DNA of 64,000 bases from Glycocaulis sp050485565. GTDB lineage: Bacteria; Pseudomonadota; Alphaproteobacteria; Caulobacterales; Maricaulaceae. Of the stretch, positions 25,164 to 33,326 are shown piece by piece. Position 1 is the stretch's first letter, and each line of letters begins with the position of its first letter. Below the pieces are notes generated by a model. It ran no database searches and was not told where the DNA came from. It was given only the letters and a program-made list of their open reading frames with translations. The translations under genes and the position numbers were made by a program. The stretch covers positions 124,001-188,000 of the forward strand of contig NZ_JBJHBQ010000006.1 in the NCBI RefSeq assembly GCF_050485565.1. Direction: 5' to 3'.

Positions 25164-25191
25164 GGCAACCTATATCGCGAATCAGGTTGCC
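25164..25191 (-). promoter_or_regulatory. vapBC operator palindrome
   Basis: GGCAACCT at 25164-25171 and AGGTTGCC at 25184-25191 form a perfect 8-bp inverted repeat with a 12-nt spacer. It begins 3 nt upstream of the vapB start. The spacer contains a GAATC (GANTC) methylation site at 25179-25183. This is the expected place for VapB/VapBC autorepression. Confidence 0.7.
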
Positions 25192-25230
25192 TGGCGAGTC
25201 TGGCGCCGCGAAGGCATCGCTATTGAGCGC

Positions 25231-25830
25231 TTACTCTTCCGCCACGCCCGGAGCGGGAGCAAGATGCGTCACGCGGGTCTGGAAGGCGTCAAACTCACCG
25301 CCTGCCAGCAGCGGGAAGCTGCGGGCGATGGCATCGGTCAGCGCTTCAAACCAGACGGCATCAGCCTTGGGAAAATCGGAGAGCACATAATTGGTGACCA
25401 TGTTCTTGTCGCCGGGATGACCAATGCCGATGCGCCCACGCCGGAAATCCGGGCCGATATGGGAGGCAATCGAGCGGATACCGTTATTGCCGCCATGCCC
25501 GCCGCCAGCCTTCAGGCGGAACTTGCCGGGCGCCAGATCCAGCTCGTCATGGAAGACCGTCACCGCCTCCGGGCCGACCCGGTAGAAATCCGCCGCCGCG
25601 CGCACCGCAAGCCCTGAATTATTGTAATAGGTCAAAGGCTTCATCAGCAGGGCCTTTTTCGGCCCGGCAATGGTCTGCACCAGACCCTCGCTGATCGCGG
25701 CCTGAAACTTCTCCCGCCACGGGCCAAAGCCATGCATGGCGGCAATTCCATCCAGCGTCATGAAGCCCGCATTATGGCGGTTCTTCAGGTATTTGCTTTC
25801 CGGATTGCCCAGACCGGCAATGATCAGCAT
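25231..25830 (-). CDS. pth: Peptidyl-tRNA hydrolase
   Basis: This 199-residue enzyme releases tRNA from peptidyl-tRNA that drops off ribosomes. The catalytic set is visible: Asn9 in GLGNPESKY, His19 in KNRHNAGFM, and the Asp of VFHDELDLAPGKFRLKAGGGHGGNNGI. Length is normal for the family with a short acidic C-terminal tail. It lies downstream of rplY on the same strand, the common alphaproteobacterial order, with an intrinsic terminator between them. Confidence 0.96.
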   Translation of the reverse strand: MLIIAGLGNPESKYLKNRHNAGFMTLDGIAAMHGFGPWREKFQAAISEGLVQTIAGPKKALLMKPLTYYNNSGLAVRAAADFYRVGPEAVTVFHDELDLAPGKFRLKAGGGHGGNNGIRSIASHIGPDFRRGRIGIGHPGDKNMVTNYVLSDFPKADAVWFEALTDAIARSFPLLAGGEFDAFQTRVTHLAPAPGVAEE

Positions 25831-25871
25831 GTCATGCCCCTTGCGAGCCTGCCCGGCGCTGGCCGGTCATG

Positions 25872-25908
25872 AAAAAGGCGGCTGCAGGTCATCCCGCGCC
25901 GCCTTTTT
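25872..25908. terminator. Bidirectional hairpin terminator between rplY and pth
   Basis: AAAAAGGCGGC pairs with GCCGCCTTTTT around a 15-nt loop, giving an A-run and a T-run on either side. On the minus strand it lies between rplY and pth and would attenuate read-through into pth. Confidence 0.8.
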
Positions 25909-25954
25909 AAGATATCAGACGCCCGGCGGCATGGAGCCGCCAGCGCGAAGGCGA

Positions 25955-26596
25955 CTATTCCTCGTCGCCCTCGGCCTCGTCCGCTTCGACTTCCGTCTCG
26001 GTATCTTCGCCTTCGACCTCATCCTCGATCACAGCGCGCGAGCCTTGCACGGTGGCGACGGTGAAGTCCCGGTTGGTGATGACCGGTTTCACACCGTCAG
26101 GAAGCGTGACGCTGGAAATGTGGATGGAATCGCCAATGTCGTAGCCGGAAAGGTCGACAACGATCTCGCTGGGGATATTGCCAGCCTTGCAGCGGATCTC
26201 GATATCGTGGCGCACGATGTTCAGAACGCCGCCGCGCTTGATGCCCGGAGATTTCTCGTCATTGATGAAGTGCACCGGCACGTTCAGCGTGATGACCGAG
26301 TTTTCTTCCACACGGTAGAAATCGATATGGACCGGCTCGTCCGTGACGGGGTGGAACTGGATGTCGCGCGCGATGACGGGCTGGCGCTCGCCCTTGTGCT
26401 CGATATCGACCATGTTGGCGATCAGCTTGCCCGTGCCGATGGCTTTCACCAGCTCGTTGCGCTTCACGCTGATGGCGACAGCGCCGCGCGGGCCACCATA
26501 AAGGATACCGGGAACCAGGCCGGAGCGGCGCGCTTCGCGGGCGCCGCCAGTGCCGGTGCGCTCACGCACCTCAACGGAAACAACAATATCACTCAT
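25955..26596 (-). CDS. rplY: 50S ribosomal protein bL25, long CTC form
   Basis: This 213-residue protein has the 5S rRNA-binding L25 domain (residues about 1-95: REARRSGLVPGILYGGPRGAVAISVKRNELVKAI...FHPVTDEPVHIDFYRV), the C-terminal TL5/CTC domain, and a glutamate-rich tail of about 25 residues. The long form with a second domain and acidic tail is usual in alphaproteobacteria. It lies upstream of pth and downstream of prs on the same strand. Confidence 0.95.
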   Translation of the reverse strand: MSDIVVSVEVRERTGTGGAREARRSGLVPGILYGGPRGAVAISVKRNELVKAIGTGKLIANMVDIEHKGERQPVIARDIQFHPVTDEPVHIDFYRVEENSVITLNVPVHFINDEKSPGIKRGGVLNIVRHDIEIRCKAGNIPSEIVVDLSGYDIGDSIHISSVTLPDGVKPVITNRDFTVATVQGSRAVIEDEVEGEDTETEVEADEAEGDEE

Positions 26597-26750
26597 GGGG
26601 TCCGGTCCCTGTGGTAAATTCTGGTTTCAAACGCGTTCGCCGCCTGCAGGCGGGCGGCGCTCAAGCGAGCGCGGGCTATTAGCCGGTTTTTGCACGCCGC
26701 GCAACAGGGTGCAGTGAGTCTTGTTGGCCCTGCCCTCTTGCGGGCAACAC

Positions 26751-27683
26751 CTAGTCAAACAGCTTGGAGACGCTTTCCTCGTTGGCGATGCGCCGGATCG
26801 CCTCGGCCAGAAGCGGCGCGATGGAGACGGCGCGCAGCTTGGAGCAAGCGGCTGCCTTGTCGGTAACATCGATGGAATCGGTCACCACCAGTTCCTTCAG
26901 CACCGAATCCTTGATCCGGCTGGTGGCCTTGCCCGACAGAACGCCGTGCGTGATATAGGCGGAAACCTCGGCAGCGCCCTCATTCTTCAGGGCGGCAGCG
27001 GCATTACACAGCGTGCCGCCACTATCGATGATGTCGTCAAAGATAATGCAGCGGCGCCCCGCCACATCACCGATAATATTCATCACCTCGCTCTCGCCAG
27101 CCTTCGGGCGGCGCTTGTCGACAATGGCGATGTCAGCGCCGAGGCGCTGGGCCAGCGCGCGCGCACGCACCACACCGCCAACGTCCGGCGAGACGATCAT
27201 CAGGTCTGATGTGTCGTAATGCTTGCGGATATCCTGCTCGAAGACCGGCGTGGTGAAGAGATTATCGGTCGGGATATCGAAAAAGCCCTGTATCTGCCCG
27301 GCATGCAGGTCCAGCGTCAGCACGCGGTCGGCTCCGGCCTTGGCGATCAGATTGGCCACCAGCTTGGCGGTGATCGGCGTGCGCCCGCCGGTTTTGCGGT
27401 CCTGCCGTGCATAGCCAAAATAGGGGATGACAGCCGTGATCCGCCGCGCACTGGCCCGCGAGAGCGCATCCATGCAGATCAGCAGCTCCATCAGATGGTC
27501 ATTGGCGGGCTTGGAGGTCGACTGGATGAGGAACACGTCCTCGCCGCGCATGTTTTCCTCAACGCGCACAAACAGCTCGCCATCGGCGAAGGTCTCGATC
27601 TCGACATTGGAGAGCGGCGCATCAAGATAATTGGCTATGGCACGGGCCAGGGGCCGGTTTGCGTTGCCGCTCATCAGTTTCAT
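26751..27683 (-). CDS. prs: Ribose-phosphate pyrophosphokinase
   Basis: This 310-residue enzyme makes PRPP from ribose 5-phosphate and ATP for nucleotide, histidine and tryptophan synthesis. Motifs seen: RVEENMRGEDVFLIQSTSKPANDHLMELLI, PYFGYARQDRKTGGRTPITAKLVAN, the divalent-cation loop DLHAGQIQGFFDIP and the PRPP loop CIIFDDIIDSGGT. The frame is open 43 codons further upstream, but MKLMSGNANRPLARAIANYL at 27683 is the family start and the added part would overlap midA. Confidence 0.96.
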   Translation of the reverse strand: MKLMSGNANRPLARAIANYLDAPLSNVEIETFADGELFVRVEENMRGEDVFLIQSTSKPANDHLMELLICMDALSRASARRITAVIPYFGYARQDRKTGGRTPITAKLVANLIAKAGADRVLTLDLHAGQIQGFFDIPTDNLFTTPVFEQDIRKHYDTSDLMIVSPDVGGVVRARALAQRLGADIAIVDKRRPKAGESEVMNIIGDVAGRRCIIFDDIIDSGGTLCNAAAALKNEGAAEVSAYITHGVLSGKATSRIKDSVLKELVVTDSIDVTDKAAACSKLRAVSIAPLLAEAIRRIANEESVSKLFD

Positions 27684-27799
27684 TGCGAAGAATCCCCTCG
27701 GACGCTGGCCGTGATGGGCGCGCTCATAGCAGACCCCAGGCGGTATCGAAAGCGGCTGCCAGCGTGTTTGTACACCGCGCGCCATGCCCCGTACACGGA

Positions 27800-28927
27800 T
27801 TATCCGGGCCATGGCTCCAGACCGGGCGGGGCGGGCATGCCCGGCGCGCTAAGAGCTATCACCTTGAACAGAACGCCCATCTCCTCGTCCGCCGTCAGCC
27901 GGTGAAGCTGACGCGCGATTGTGCCGCGCTGGTCTGGCCGGGATGCGGCCAGCGCGGCGGCGCGCTGTTCCATGCCCAGACTTTTCAGGAACGCGCCCTG
28001 TTCCACCGGACCATACACATCCAGCCCCGCGGCACGGGCGCGCTGCGCCAGCGTGTCGAAGTCCACCCGCGCGGTCAGGTCCGCTGTACCCGGCGCGTCC
28101 AGCGGGTCCACTTTCTGATGAGCGCGTATCGCCTGCAGCGTATCGCCCGGCTCGGACACCGAAGGTCCGTAATCGATGAACAGGGCATGGCCGGGATGGT
28201 CTGCAAAGCGCGCAGCCAGCGCGTCCACCACTTGCGCATCGCCGGGGCGCAGCTCCACCAGCGCGCCGTCAGGGTTTGCGCGCAACGCCTCTGGTATGAA
28301 GGGGTCGTCCTCAGCGATGACCGGCCCGGTCACGAAGGCAAGGCGATCCTCATCATCCGGGTGCAGCCCCACGCAGCGTTCACGCCACTGACCCTCCACC
28401 CGCACGGCCTGACGCACAGGCAGGCAATCGAGAAACTCATTGCCGAAAATGATTCCCGGGCCTGCCGGAACGGTTTCGAGGCTTTTGGCCCACCCCACCG
28501 GCACGCCCGCCCTCGCCAGCGTCTGGCCCTGCACCATTTTTAGCGCGGCGCTGGCCTCGACCAGGCTGACTTTCAGGGCATCGGCAAAGCCCGGCACGGC
28601 CCGCGCAGCGCGCAGCGTGTCGGCCATCATCGTGCCCTTGCCCGGTCCCAGCTCGGCCAGAACAAGGCTTTCAGGCGACCCCATATCCTGCCAGCACTGC
28701 GCCGCCCACAGGCCCAGAAGCTCGCCAAACATCTGGCTGATCTCCGGCGCGGTCACAAAGTCCGCCCCCGCCCCGATAGGATCGCGCGTCGCGTAATAGC
28801 CAGCCATCGGGTCAAAGAGCGCCTCCATCATAAAGACAGAGACCGGCAGCGGGCCTTGCGAGGCGATGCGCGCGCGCAAGTTCGATGCGATGCGCGCCGC
28901 CGGGTTGAAATCATCCGCTTCAGTCAC
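27800..28927 (-). CDS. MidA/NDUFAF7-type SAM-dependent methyltransferase
   Basis: This 375-residue class I methyltransferase belongs to the MidA/NDUFAF7 (DUF185) family. The family hallmarks are DPMAGYYATRDPIGAGADFVTAPEISQMFGELLGLW, the SAM-binding ELGPGKGTMMADTLR, and FGNEFLDCLPVRQ. Mitochondrial NDUFAF7 methylates a complex I subunit; the bacterial substrate is unproven. It starts at GTG (28927). It would follow lgt directly, with 2 nt between stop and start, but a 267-bp MITE is inserted there, so its ribosome-binding region is now the MITE end. Confidence 0.88.
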   Translation of the reverse strand: MTEADDFNPAARIASNLRARIASQGPLPVSVFMMEALFDPMAGYYATRDPIGAGADFVTAPEISQMFGELLGLWAAQCWQDMGSPESLVLAELGPGKGTMMADTLRAARAVPGFADALKVSLVEASAALKMVQGQTLARAGVPVGWAKSLETVPAGPGIIFGNEFLDCLPVRQAVRVEGQWRERCVGLHPDDEDRLAFVTGPVIAEDDPFIPEALRANPDGALVELRPGDAQVVDALAARFADHPGHALFIDYGPSVSEPGDTLQAIRAHQKVDPLDAPGTADLTARVDFDTLAQRARAAGLDVYGPVEQGAFLKSLGMEQRAAALAASRPDQRGTIARQLHRLTADEEMGVLFKVIALSAPGMPAPPGLEPWPG

Positions 28928-28932
28928 CGTTA

Positions 28933-29199
28933 GGGCCTGTCCTCATAAAGGTTTCGGGCGTGACGCGTGGCGGATTTAGTTGCTGACAAGGAGAGACGGC
29001 TGCCGTGGAGCATCCCTCCACAAGGACGGCTCGACGCGGTCAGGGGCGAAATCCGCCGCGCCTCGAAGAGGTATGGCGAAAATCGTTCACTCTTGCGTCG
29101 CAGTCCCCCGAAAGGGGAATGCCCTTCCATCGGGCCTGCTCCTGATAGTGAACCATTTTCGCGCATATCACGCTCCAAACCCTTTATGAGGACAGGCCC
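28933..29199. mobile_element. MITE copy 1, TA-flanked, between lgt and midA
   Basis: This 267-bp element has perfect 19-bp terminal inverted repeats GGGCCTGTCCTCATAAAGG (28933-28951, complement at 29181-29199), extended by imperfect pairing. It is flanked by TA on both sides (28931-28932, 29200-29201). A second copy of identical length lies at 52259-52525; the two differ at about 31 positions without gaps. It has no transposase. TA duplication with such ends is typical of IS630/Tc1-type mobilisation, which is inference. About 40 bases in the middle-left part, holding a GTGGAG/CTCCAC hairpin at 29005-29021, are identical between copies. Confidence 0.88.
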
Positions 29200-30098
29200 T
29201 AACCCGCTCTGGACCGGGATTTCTTGCGCTCAGGGCGCGCCTCGCCTGGCGTGGAAACAGGCGGTGCCTTGAGCGCACGCCAGATGAGATAGACACCGGC
29301 GGCAATCATCGGCACGCACAAGAGCATGCCCATGGTGACATAGCCCTGCAGCGCATCGGGCATATGCCGGTCCGGCTCGCGGAATATCTCCACGAACGCG
29401 CGGAATACGCCATAACCGGCAAGGAACACGCCGGTGACAAGACCGGGCCGGGAGAGCGCCCGGAAACGCCAGATCAGGAAGGCGATGAGCGCCAGCAGCA
29501 CCGCGCCTTCCAGGAACGCCTCATAGAGCTGGCTGGGATGGCGCAGCGCGCACAGCGGATCATCGGCAAAGCGCATCGCCCAGGGCAGGTCAGGCGCGGG
29601 CCGGCCCCACAGCTCGCCATTGATGAAATTGGCCAGACGCCCCAGCAGGAGGCCGATGGGCGTCGCCGCCGCGACGGCATCCGATACGTTAAGGAGTGGG
29701 ATTTTCCACAACCGTGCGGTGACGATCATGGCCAGCATGACGCCGATCAGACCACCGTGGAAGCTCATCCCCCCTTCGGTGATGCCGGTGATGACCCAAA
29801 GCGGACGCTCCCACAGGGCGCTCGTCTGGTAGAAGAGGACATAGCCGATACGGCCGCCCACAATGACGCCGACCATCACCCACAGCATCAGCTCCTCGAC
29901 ATAGGCGCGGTCCATCGGCGCGGCCTTGGGGCTGGCATGTGTAGTCCACAGGCGCGGCCGGGCAATCAGCTTGAGAACGTAAAACAGGCCGAGGAAAAAC
30001 CCCGCGATATAGGCCAGCGCATACCAGCGCAGCGCAAACGGGCCGATCTCGAAGATGACAGGATCAATCAGGTCGAAACTCGCGGGGCACAGGGCCAT
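29199..30098 (-). CDS. lgt: Prolipoprotein diacylglyceryl transferase
   Basis: This 299-residue inner-membrane enzyme has about seven helices and transfers diacylglycerol from phosphatidylglycerol to the lipobox cysteine of prolipoproteins. It has the H-containing MSFHGGLIGVMLAMIV and the Lgt signature GRLANFINGELWGRPAPDLPWAMRF. It supports the several lipoproteins encoded in this window. Its stop codon TAG now uses the TA duplicated by the adjacent MITE. Before insertion the stop would have been TAA, two bases before the midA GTG. Confidence 0.96.
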   Translation of the reverse strand: MALCPASFDLIDPVIFEIGPFALRWYALAYIAGFFLGLFYVLKLIARPRLWTTHASPKAAPMDRAYVEELMLWVMVGVIVGGRIGYVLFYQTSALWERPLWVITGITEGGMSFHGGLIGVMLAMIVTARLWKIPLLNVSDAVAAATPIGLLLGRLANFINGELWGRPAPDLPWAMRFADDPLCALRHPSQLYEAFLEGAVLLALIAFLIWRFRALSRPGLVTGVFLAGYGVFRAFVEIFREPDRHMPDALQGYVTMGMLLCVPMIAAGVYLIWRALKAPPVSTPGEARPERKKSRSRAG

Positions 30099-30212
30099 GT
30101 GGCGTATCGTCTCCAGAGCGGCGTTAACGGTGAAATCTGCGGGGCGGACATTGCGTTGGACGGGCCGAAGGGCCTATATCCTGACCTCTATACCAGCAAG
30201 GACCGTCTTGTC

Positions 30213-30518
30213 ATGCAGACGCGCAACCCCGTTTTCACTGATCTGGCCGACCTGATGACCGATGCCTTTGGCGCGGCCCGTGCCGCGGGCGATGAGGCGC
30301 GCTCGGTTTTCCGGGCGCAGGCCGAACGCGTGGCTGCGGACATGGATCTGGCGTCCGGCGACGAAGTGCGCGCCTTGCAGGCAATCATCGCCCGGCAGGG
30401 CGAGGAAATCGAATCACTCAAAGCCCGTCTGACCGCGCTGGAGGGCAAAAAGCCTGCTCCCTCGCGCGCGGCGGCGGCGTCGAAGCGCAAACCCGCTTCG
30501 AAAAAGGCTTCCAGCTGA
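30213..30518 (+). CDS. ubiK: Ubiquinone biosynthesis accessory factor UbiK family
   Basis: This 101-residue protein begins MQTRNPVFTDLADLMTDAFGAARAAGDEARSVFRAQAERVAADMDLASGDEVRALQAIIARQGEEIESLKARLTALE, the BMFP/UbiK fold: an amphipathic helix, then a coiled coil that trimerises. The lysine/alanine-rich tail is common in the family. UbiK assists ubiquinone-synthesis complexes with UbiJ. The ATG at 30213 has an AAGGA site. It is divergent from lgt. Confidence 0.85.
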   Translation: MQTRNPVFTDLADLMTDAFGAARAAGDEARSVFRAQAERVAADMDLASGDEVRALQAIIARQGEEIESLKARLTALEGKKPAPSRAAAASKRKPASKKASS

Positions 30519-30620
30519 ACGGCTTAATTTCAAACCCTTGCACACCGTTGCGCAGTGTCCCCGGAGCGGCTTACCGTCGTTCAACGGGACGATACCGGCA
30601 TGTGCTCTGAGGGAGGCGCA

Positions 30621-31121
30621 ATGATGGATCTGCATACCGAAACCTACATTCAGACGATTGATCCGCTGGAAAGCGTGGAGCAGGCGGTGATCGCCGAGCA
30701 ATACGCCTATGAGCGCGATGATACCGAGCTGCACATGGCCGTACCCGGCGAATGGCGCGACCATCAGGTCTGGTTTACCTGGCGCCCTGAACTGGACGTG
30801 CTGCATGTGTGCGCCAGCCTCGAGCTGAAAACGCCGCAGGCGCGCTTCCGCGAGGTTTGCGAGCTTGTCACCCGTCTCAATGAACGCCTCTGGCTTGGCC
30901 ATTTCGATGTCTGGGCCGAGGATGGCTCGGTCGTGTTCCGCCATGCCCTGTCGCTGGCGGGCGGCGAAACGGTGAGCCCGGCGCAGGCCGCTGCCCTCAT
31001 CGTGGCAGCACGTGAGGCGGGTGAGCGGCTCTATCCGGCTTTCCACTACCTTGTCTGGGGGGGCAAGAGCGTTGAGGAGGCCGTGGCCGCCGCGATGTTT
31101 GACACGGCCGGAGAGGCGTGA
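30621..31121 (+). CDS. YbjN domain-containing protein
   Basis: This 166-residue protein has a YbjN-like, type III secretion chaperone-like fold: VPGEWRDHQVWFTWRPELDVLHVCASLELKTPQARFREVCELVTRLNERLWLGHFDVWAEDGSVVFRHALSLAGGE. YbjN proteins have been linked to regulation of motility and stress; the mechanism is unknown. The ATG at 30621 (or the adjacent one at 30624) follows GGGAGG. proC overlaps its end by 4 nt (GTGA), so the two are coupled. Confidence 0.87.
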   Translation: MMDLHTETYIQTIDPLESVEQAVIAEQYAYERDDTELHMAVPGEWRDHQVWFTWRPELDVLHVCASLELKTPQARFREVCELVTRLNERLWLGHFDVWAEDGSVVFRHALSLAGGETVSPAQAAALIVAAREAGERLYPAFHYLVWGGKSVEEAVAAAMFDTAGEA

Positions 31122-31993
31122 AGAGCAGAGACATGCCCGTTATTGATGAACCTACAGGCAAGGTCGCGCTTATCGGCGCTGGCCGGATGGGACTGGCTTT
31201 AGCCGCTGGCTGGCTGCGGGCGCGCCGGGGCGGACTGGATTCCGGCACGCTTATCATCGTCGAGCCCAACCCGTCAGATGAGCTTGAAGAGCTTGCCAGC
31301 AAGTACGCGATCAAGGTGGTACCCACGCTGACCAAGGCCGCCGCCTCAGGTCTCGACCGCGTGGTGCTGGCGGTAAAGCCGCAAGCCCTGCCTGCGCTGG
31401 GTGAGGATCTGGCCGGAAAACTGCCCCGCGATGCGCTGATTATCTCCATCCTCGCCGGAGCGGGGTTGATCGGCCTTGGCCGCCTGTTTCCCGGCCATCC
31501 CATTGTGCGCGCCATGCCCAACACGCCCGGTTCCATCGGCAAGGGCATTTCCGTCGCGATCTCCAATGTCGAAGCCGATCCGGCCCATTTCCGTGCGGCT
31601 ACAGATGCCTTGCTGAAAGTGCTCGGCAGCGTGGAATGGGTTGAAGACGAGCGCATGATGGACGCCGTGACGGCCGTCTCCGGCTCCGGCCCGGCCTATG
31701 TGTTCCTGATGTGTGAGGCACTGGCCCGCGCTGGCGAGGCCGAGGGCCTGCCCGCAGACCTCGCAGAGAAGCTCGCCGTGGCCACCGTGGCCGGGGCTGG
31801 CGCTCTGCTGGAAGACGGCCACAAGCGCAAGACGGCAGACGCCGCAGCCTTGCGCCGCGCTGTCACCTCACCCGGCGGCACCACACAGGCCGCGTTGGAT
31901 GTGATGATGGCCGGTGGCGGCCTGCCCATGCTGGTGCGTAATGCGGTGTCAGCCGCCGAACGCCAGTCACGCAAGCTCGGCAGCACGTTCTAG
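31118..31993 (+). CDS. proC: Pyrroline-5-carboxylate reductase
   Basis: This protein of about 291 residues reduces pyrroline-5-carboxylate to proline with NADPH. It has the Rossmann motif VALIGAGRMGLALAAGW and the C-terminal signature DAVTAVSGSGPAYVFLMCEALARAGEAEGLPADLAEKLAV ending in RRAVTSPGGTTQAALDVM. Translation may begin at the GTG at 31118, overlapping the ybjN-like gene, or at ATG 31133 (MPVIDEP). The YbjN-ProC pair is common in alphaproteobacteria. Confidence 0.95.
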   Translation: MKSRDMPVIDEPTGKVALIGAGRMGLALAAGWLRARRGGLDSGTLIIVEPNPSDELEELASKYAIKVVPTLTKAAASGLDRVVLAVKPQALPALGEDLAGKLPRDALIISILAGAGLIGLGRLFPGHPIVRAMPNTPGSIGKGISVAISNVEADPAHFRAATDALLKVLGSVEWVEDERMMDAVTAVSGSGPAYVFLMCEALARAGEAEGLPADLAEKLAVATVAGAGALLEDGHKRKTADAAALRRAVTSPGGTTQAALDVMMAGGGLPMLVRNAVSAAERQSRKLGSTF

Positions 31994-32002
31994 TATCCGG
32001 CT

Positions 32003-33316
32003 CTAGGCCGGTATCCATAAAACGGCCTTCAGCCCGCCCAGCTCGCTCTTTTCCATAAACACGTCGCCGCCATGCGCGCGGGCCGCATCACGGGCGATGG
32101 CGAGCCCAAGCCCGACCCCGGTCTTGTTGCTGTTGCGCGACGGATCAAGGCGGCTGAAGGGCCGGAAAGCCTCTTCGTACAGCTCTGGCGGAACGCCCGG
32201 CCCGTCATCCTCGACCCGGAACTCGATCCGGCCGCCGGTATCAACCAGCGAAAGGGCCACCGTCTGCCCGTGCGCCACCGCGTTATTGACAAGGTTCGAG
32301 ACCGCCCTTGTCAGCGTGCCGGGCCGCACTTCGCGCGTCAGAACCTGCGGGATGTCCAGCGCAATCTCATGACCTGCGCGCCCGGCCTTGGCCGCCAGTG
32401 TCCGGCACAGCTCTGCCAGATCGGTATGTTCGCTTTCCTCGCCGCTCTGGCCGCGCGCAAAGGCCAGATACTCGTCCAACGCCATTTCCATCTCGGCAAT
32501 GTCCTGGATCGCCGCCTCACGATCCGGGCCGGCCGGCATCATGGCGAGCTGCAGACGCAGGCGCGTCAGCGGCGTGCGCAGATCATGGCTGACACCTGCC
32601 AGAAGCGCCGTCCTCTGCTCCACATACCGCACAAGCCGCTCACGCATGTCGATGAAGGCGGTCGCAGCCTGACGCACCTCGCGCGCACCAGCGGGGCGGA
32701 AGCCCGCCGTATCCTGCCCGCGCCCGAAGGCTTCGGCGGCAGCGGCAAGGCGCTGGATGGGTTTGGCCTGATTGCGGATGAAGATGATCGAGACTGCGCT
32801 GAGAAGCGTGGACGCACCGACAATCCACAAGATGAAGATATGGCCCGTAGTGGCAAAGGCACGCTCGCGCGACGCGATGAAGCGCAACACGCCTGCATCC
32901 ACCTGCACGCGTATGTCGACATATTCAGGATAGCGCGTGGTATCGAACCAGAACTCGTTATCCAGCCGGGCGGTGAGTGCCCGGCGCAGGGATCTGTCGA
33001 GCGCCCGGAAGAAGGCTGTCCGCCGGCTTACGGGCAGAACATCACCCTCGCGCAGATCAACTGACAGGCCGACGGTTTCAAACGCGAGATTGGCAACCGG
33101 ATCAATTCCTTCCGGCCCTGCGCGTTCAACCAGCGCGGTGATCATCGCCACGTCGCCTGCAACGCTTTCCGACAGGCGCGCCGTCACAGTCTGCCAGTGT
33201 TCCTCGAAAAAGGACCAGGTTACCGCCACCTGCATGATCGCAACCGGCAGCACGATGATAAGCAGTGAACGGCCAAACAGGCTCGTCGGCAGATAGCGCT
33301 TTAACCCGAACCGCAT
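32003..33316 (-). CDS. Sensor histidine kinase, EnvZ-like
   Basis: This 437-residue membrane kinase has a transmembrane segment at about residues 12-36, a periplasmic sensor region of about 120 residues, a second segment at about 158-181, a HAMP domain at about 182-235, the HisKA box with His244 in LLAGVSHDLRTPL, and a HATPase domain with LVNNAVAHG, DDGPGVPPE and GVGLGLAIARDAARAHGG. It pairs with the response regulator just upstream, whose stop it overlaps. The start at 33316 is inferred from the membrane segment; a longer frame exists. Confidence 0.9.
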   Translation of the reverse strand: MRFGLKRYLPTSLFGRSLLIIVLPVAIMQVAVTWSFFEEHWQTVTARLSESVAGDVAMITALVERAGPEGIDPVANLAFETVGLSVDLREGDVLPVSRRTAFFRALDRSLRRALTARLDNEFWFDTTRYPEYVDIRVQVDAGVLRFIASRERAFATTGHIFILWIVGASTLLSAVSIIFIRNQAKPIQRLAAAAEAFGRGQDTAGFRPAGAREVRQAATAFIDMRERLVRYVEQRTALLAGVSHDLRTPLTRLRLQLAMMPAGPDREAAIQDIAEMEMALDEYLAFARGQSGEESEHTDLAELCRTLAAKAGRAGHEIALDIPQVLTREVRPGTLTRAVSNLVNNAVAHGQTVALSLVDTGGRIEFRVEDDGPGVPPELYEEAFRPFSRLDPSRNSNKTGVGLGLAIARDAARAHGGDVFMEKSELGGLKAVLWIPA

Positions 33317-33326
33317 GAACCCGCGC

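Noticed and set aside
29364..30518. A 384-codon plus-strand frame across lgt
   Set aside because: Only the last 101 codons, from ATG 30213 with a ribosome site, resemble UbiK; the rest is antisense to lgt.
31985..32040. A terminator between proC and the histidine kinase gene
   Set aside because: CCGGC/GCCGG gives only a 5-bp stem with flanking mismatches and no T-run.
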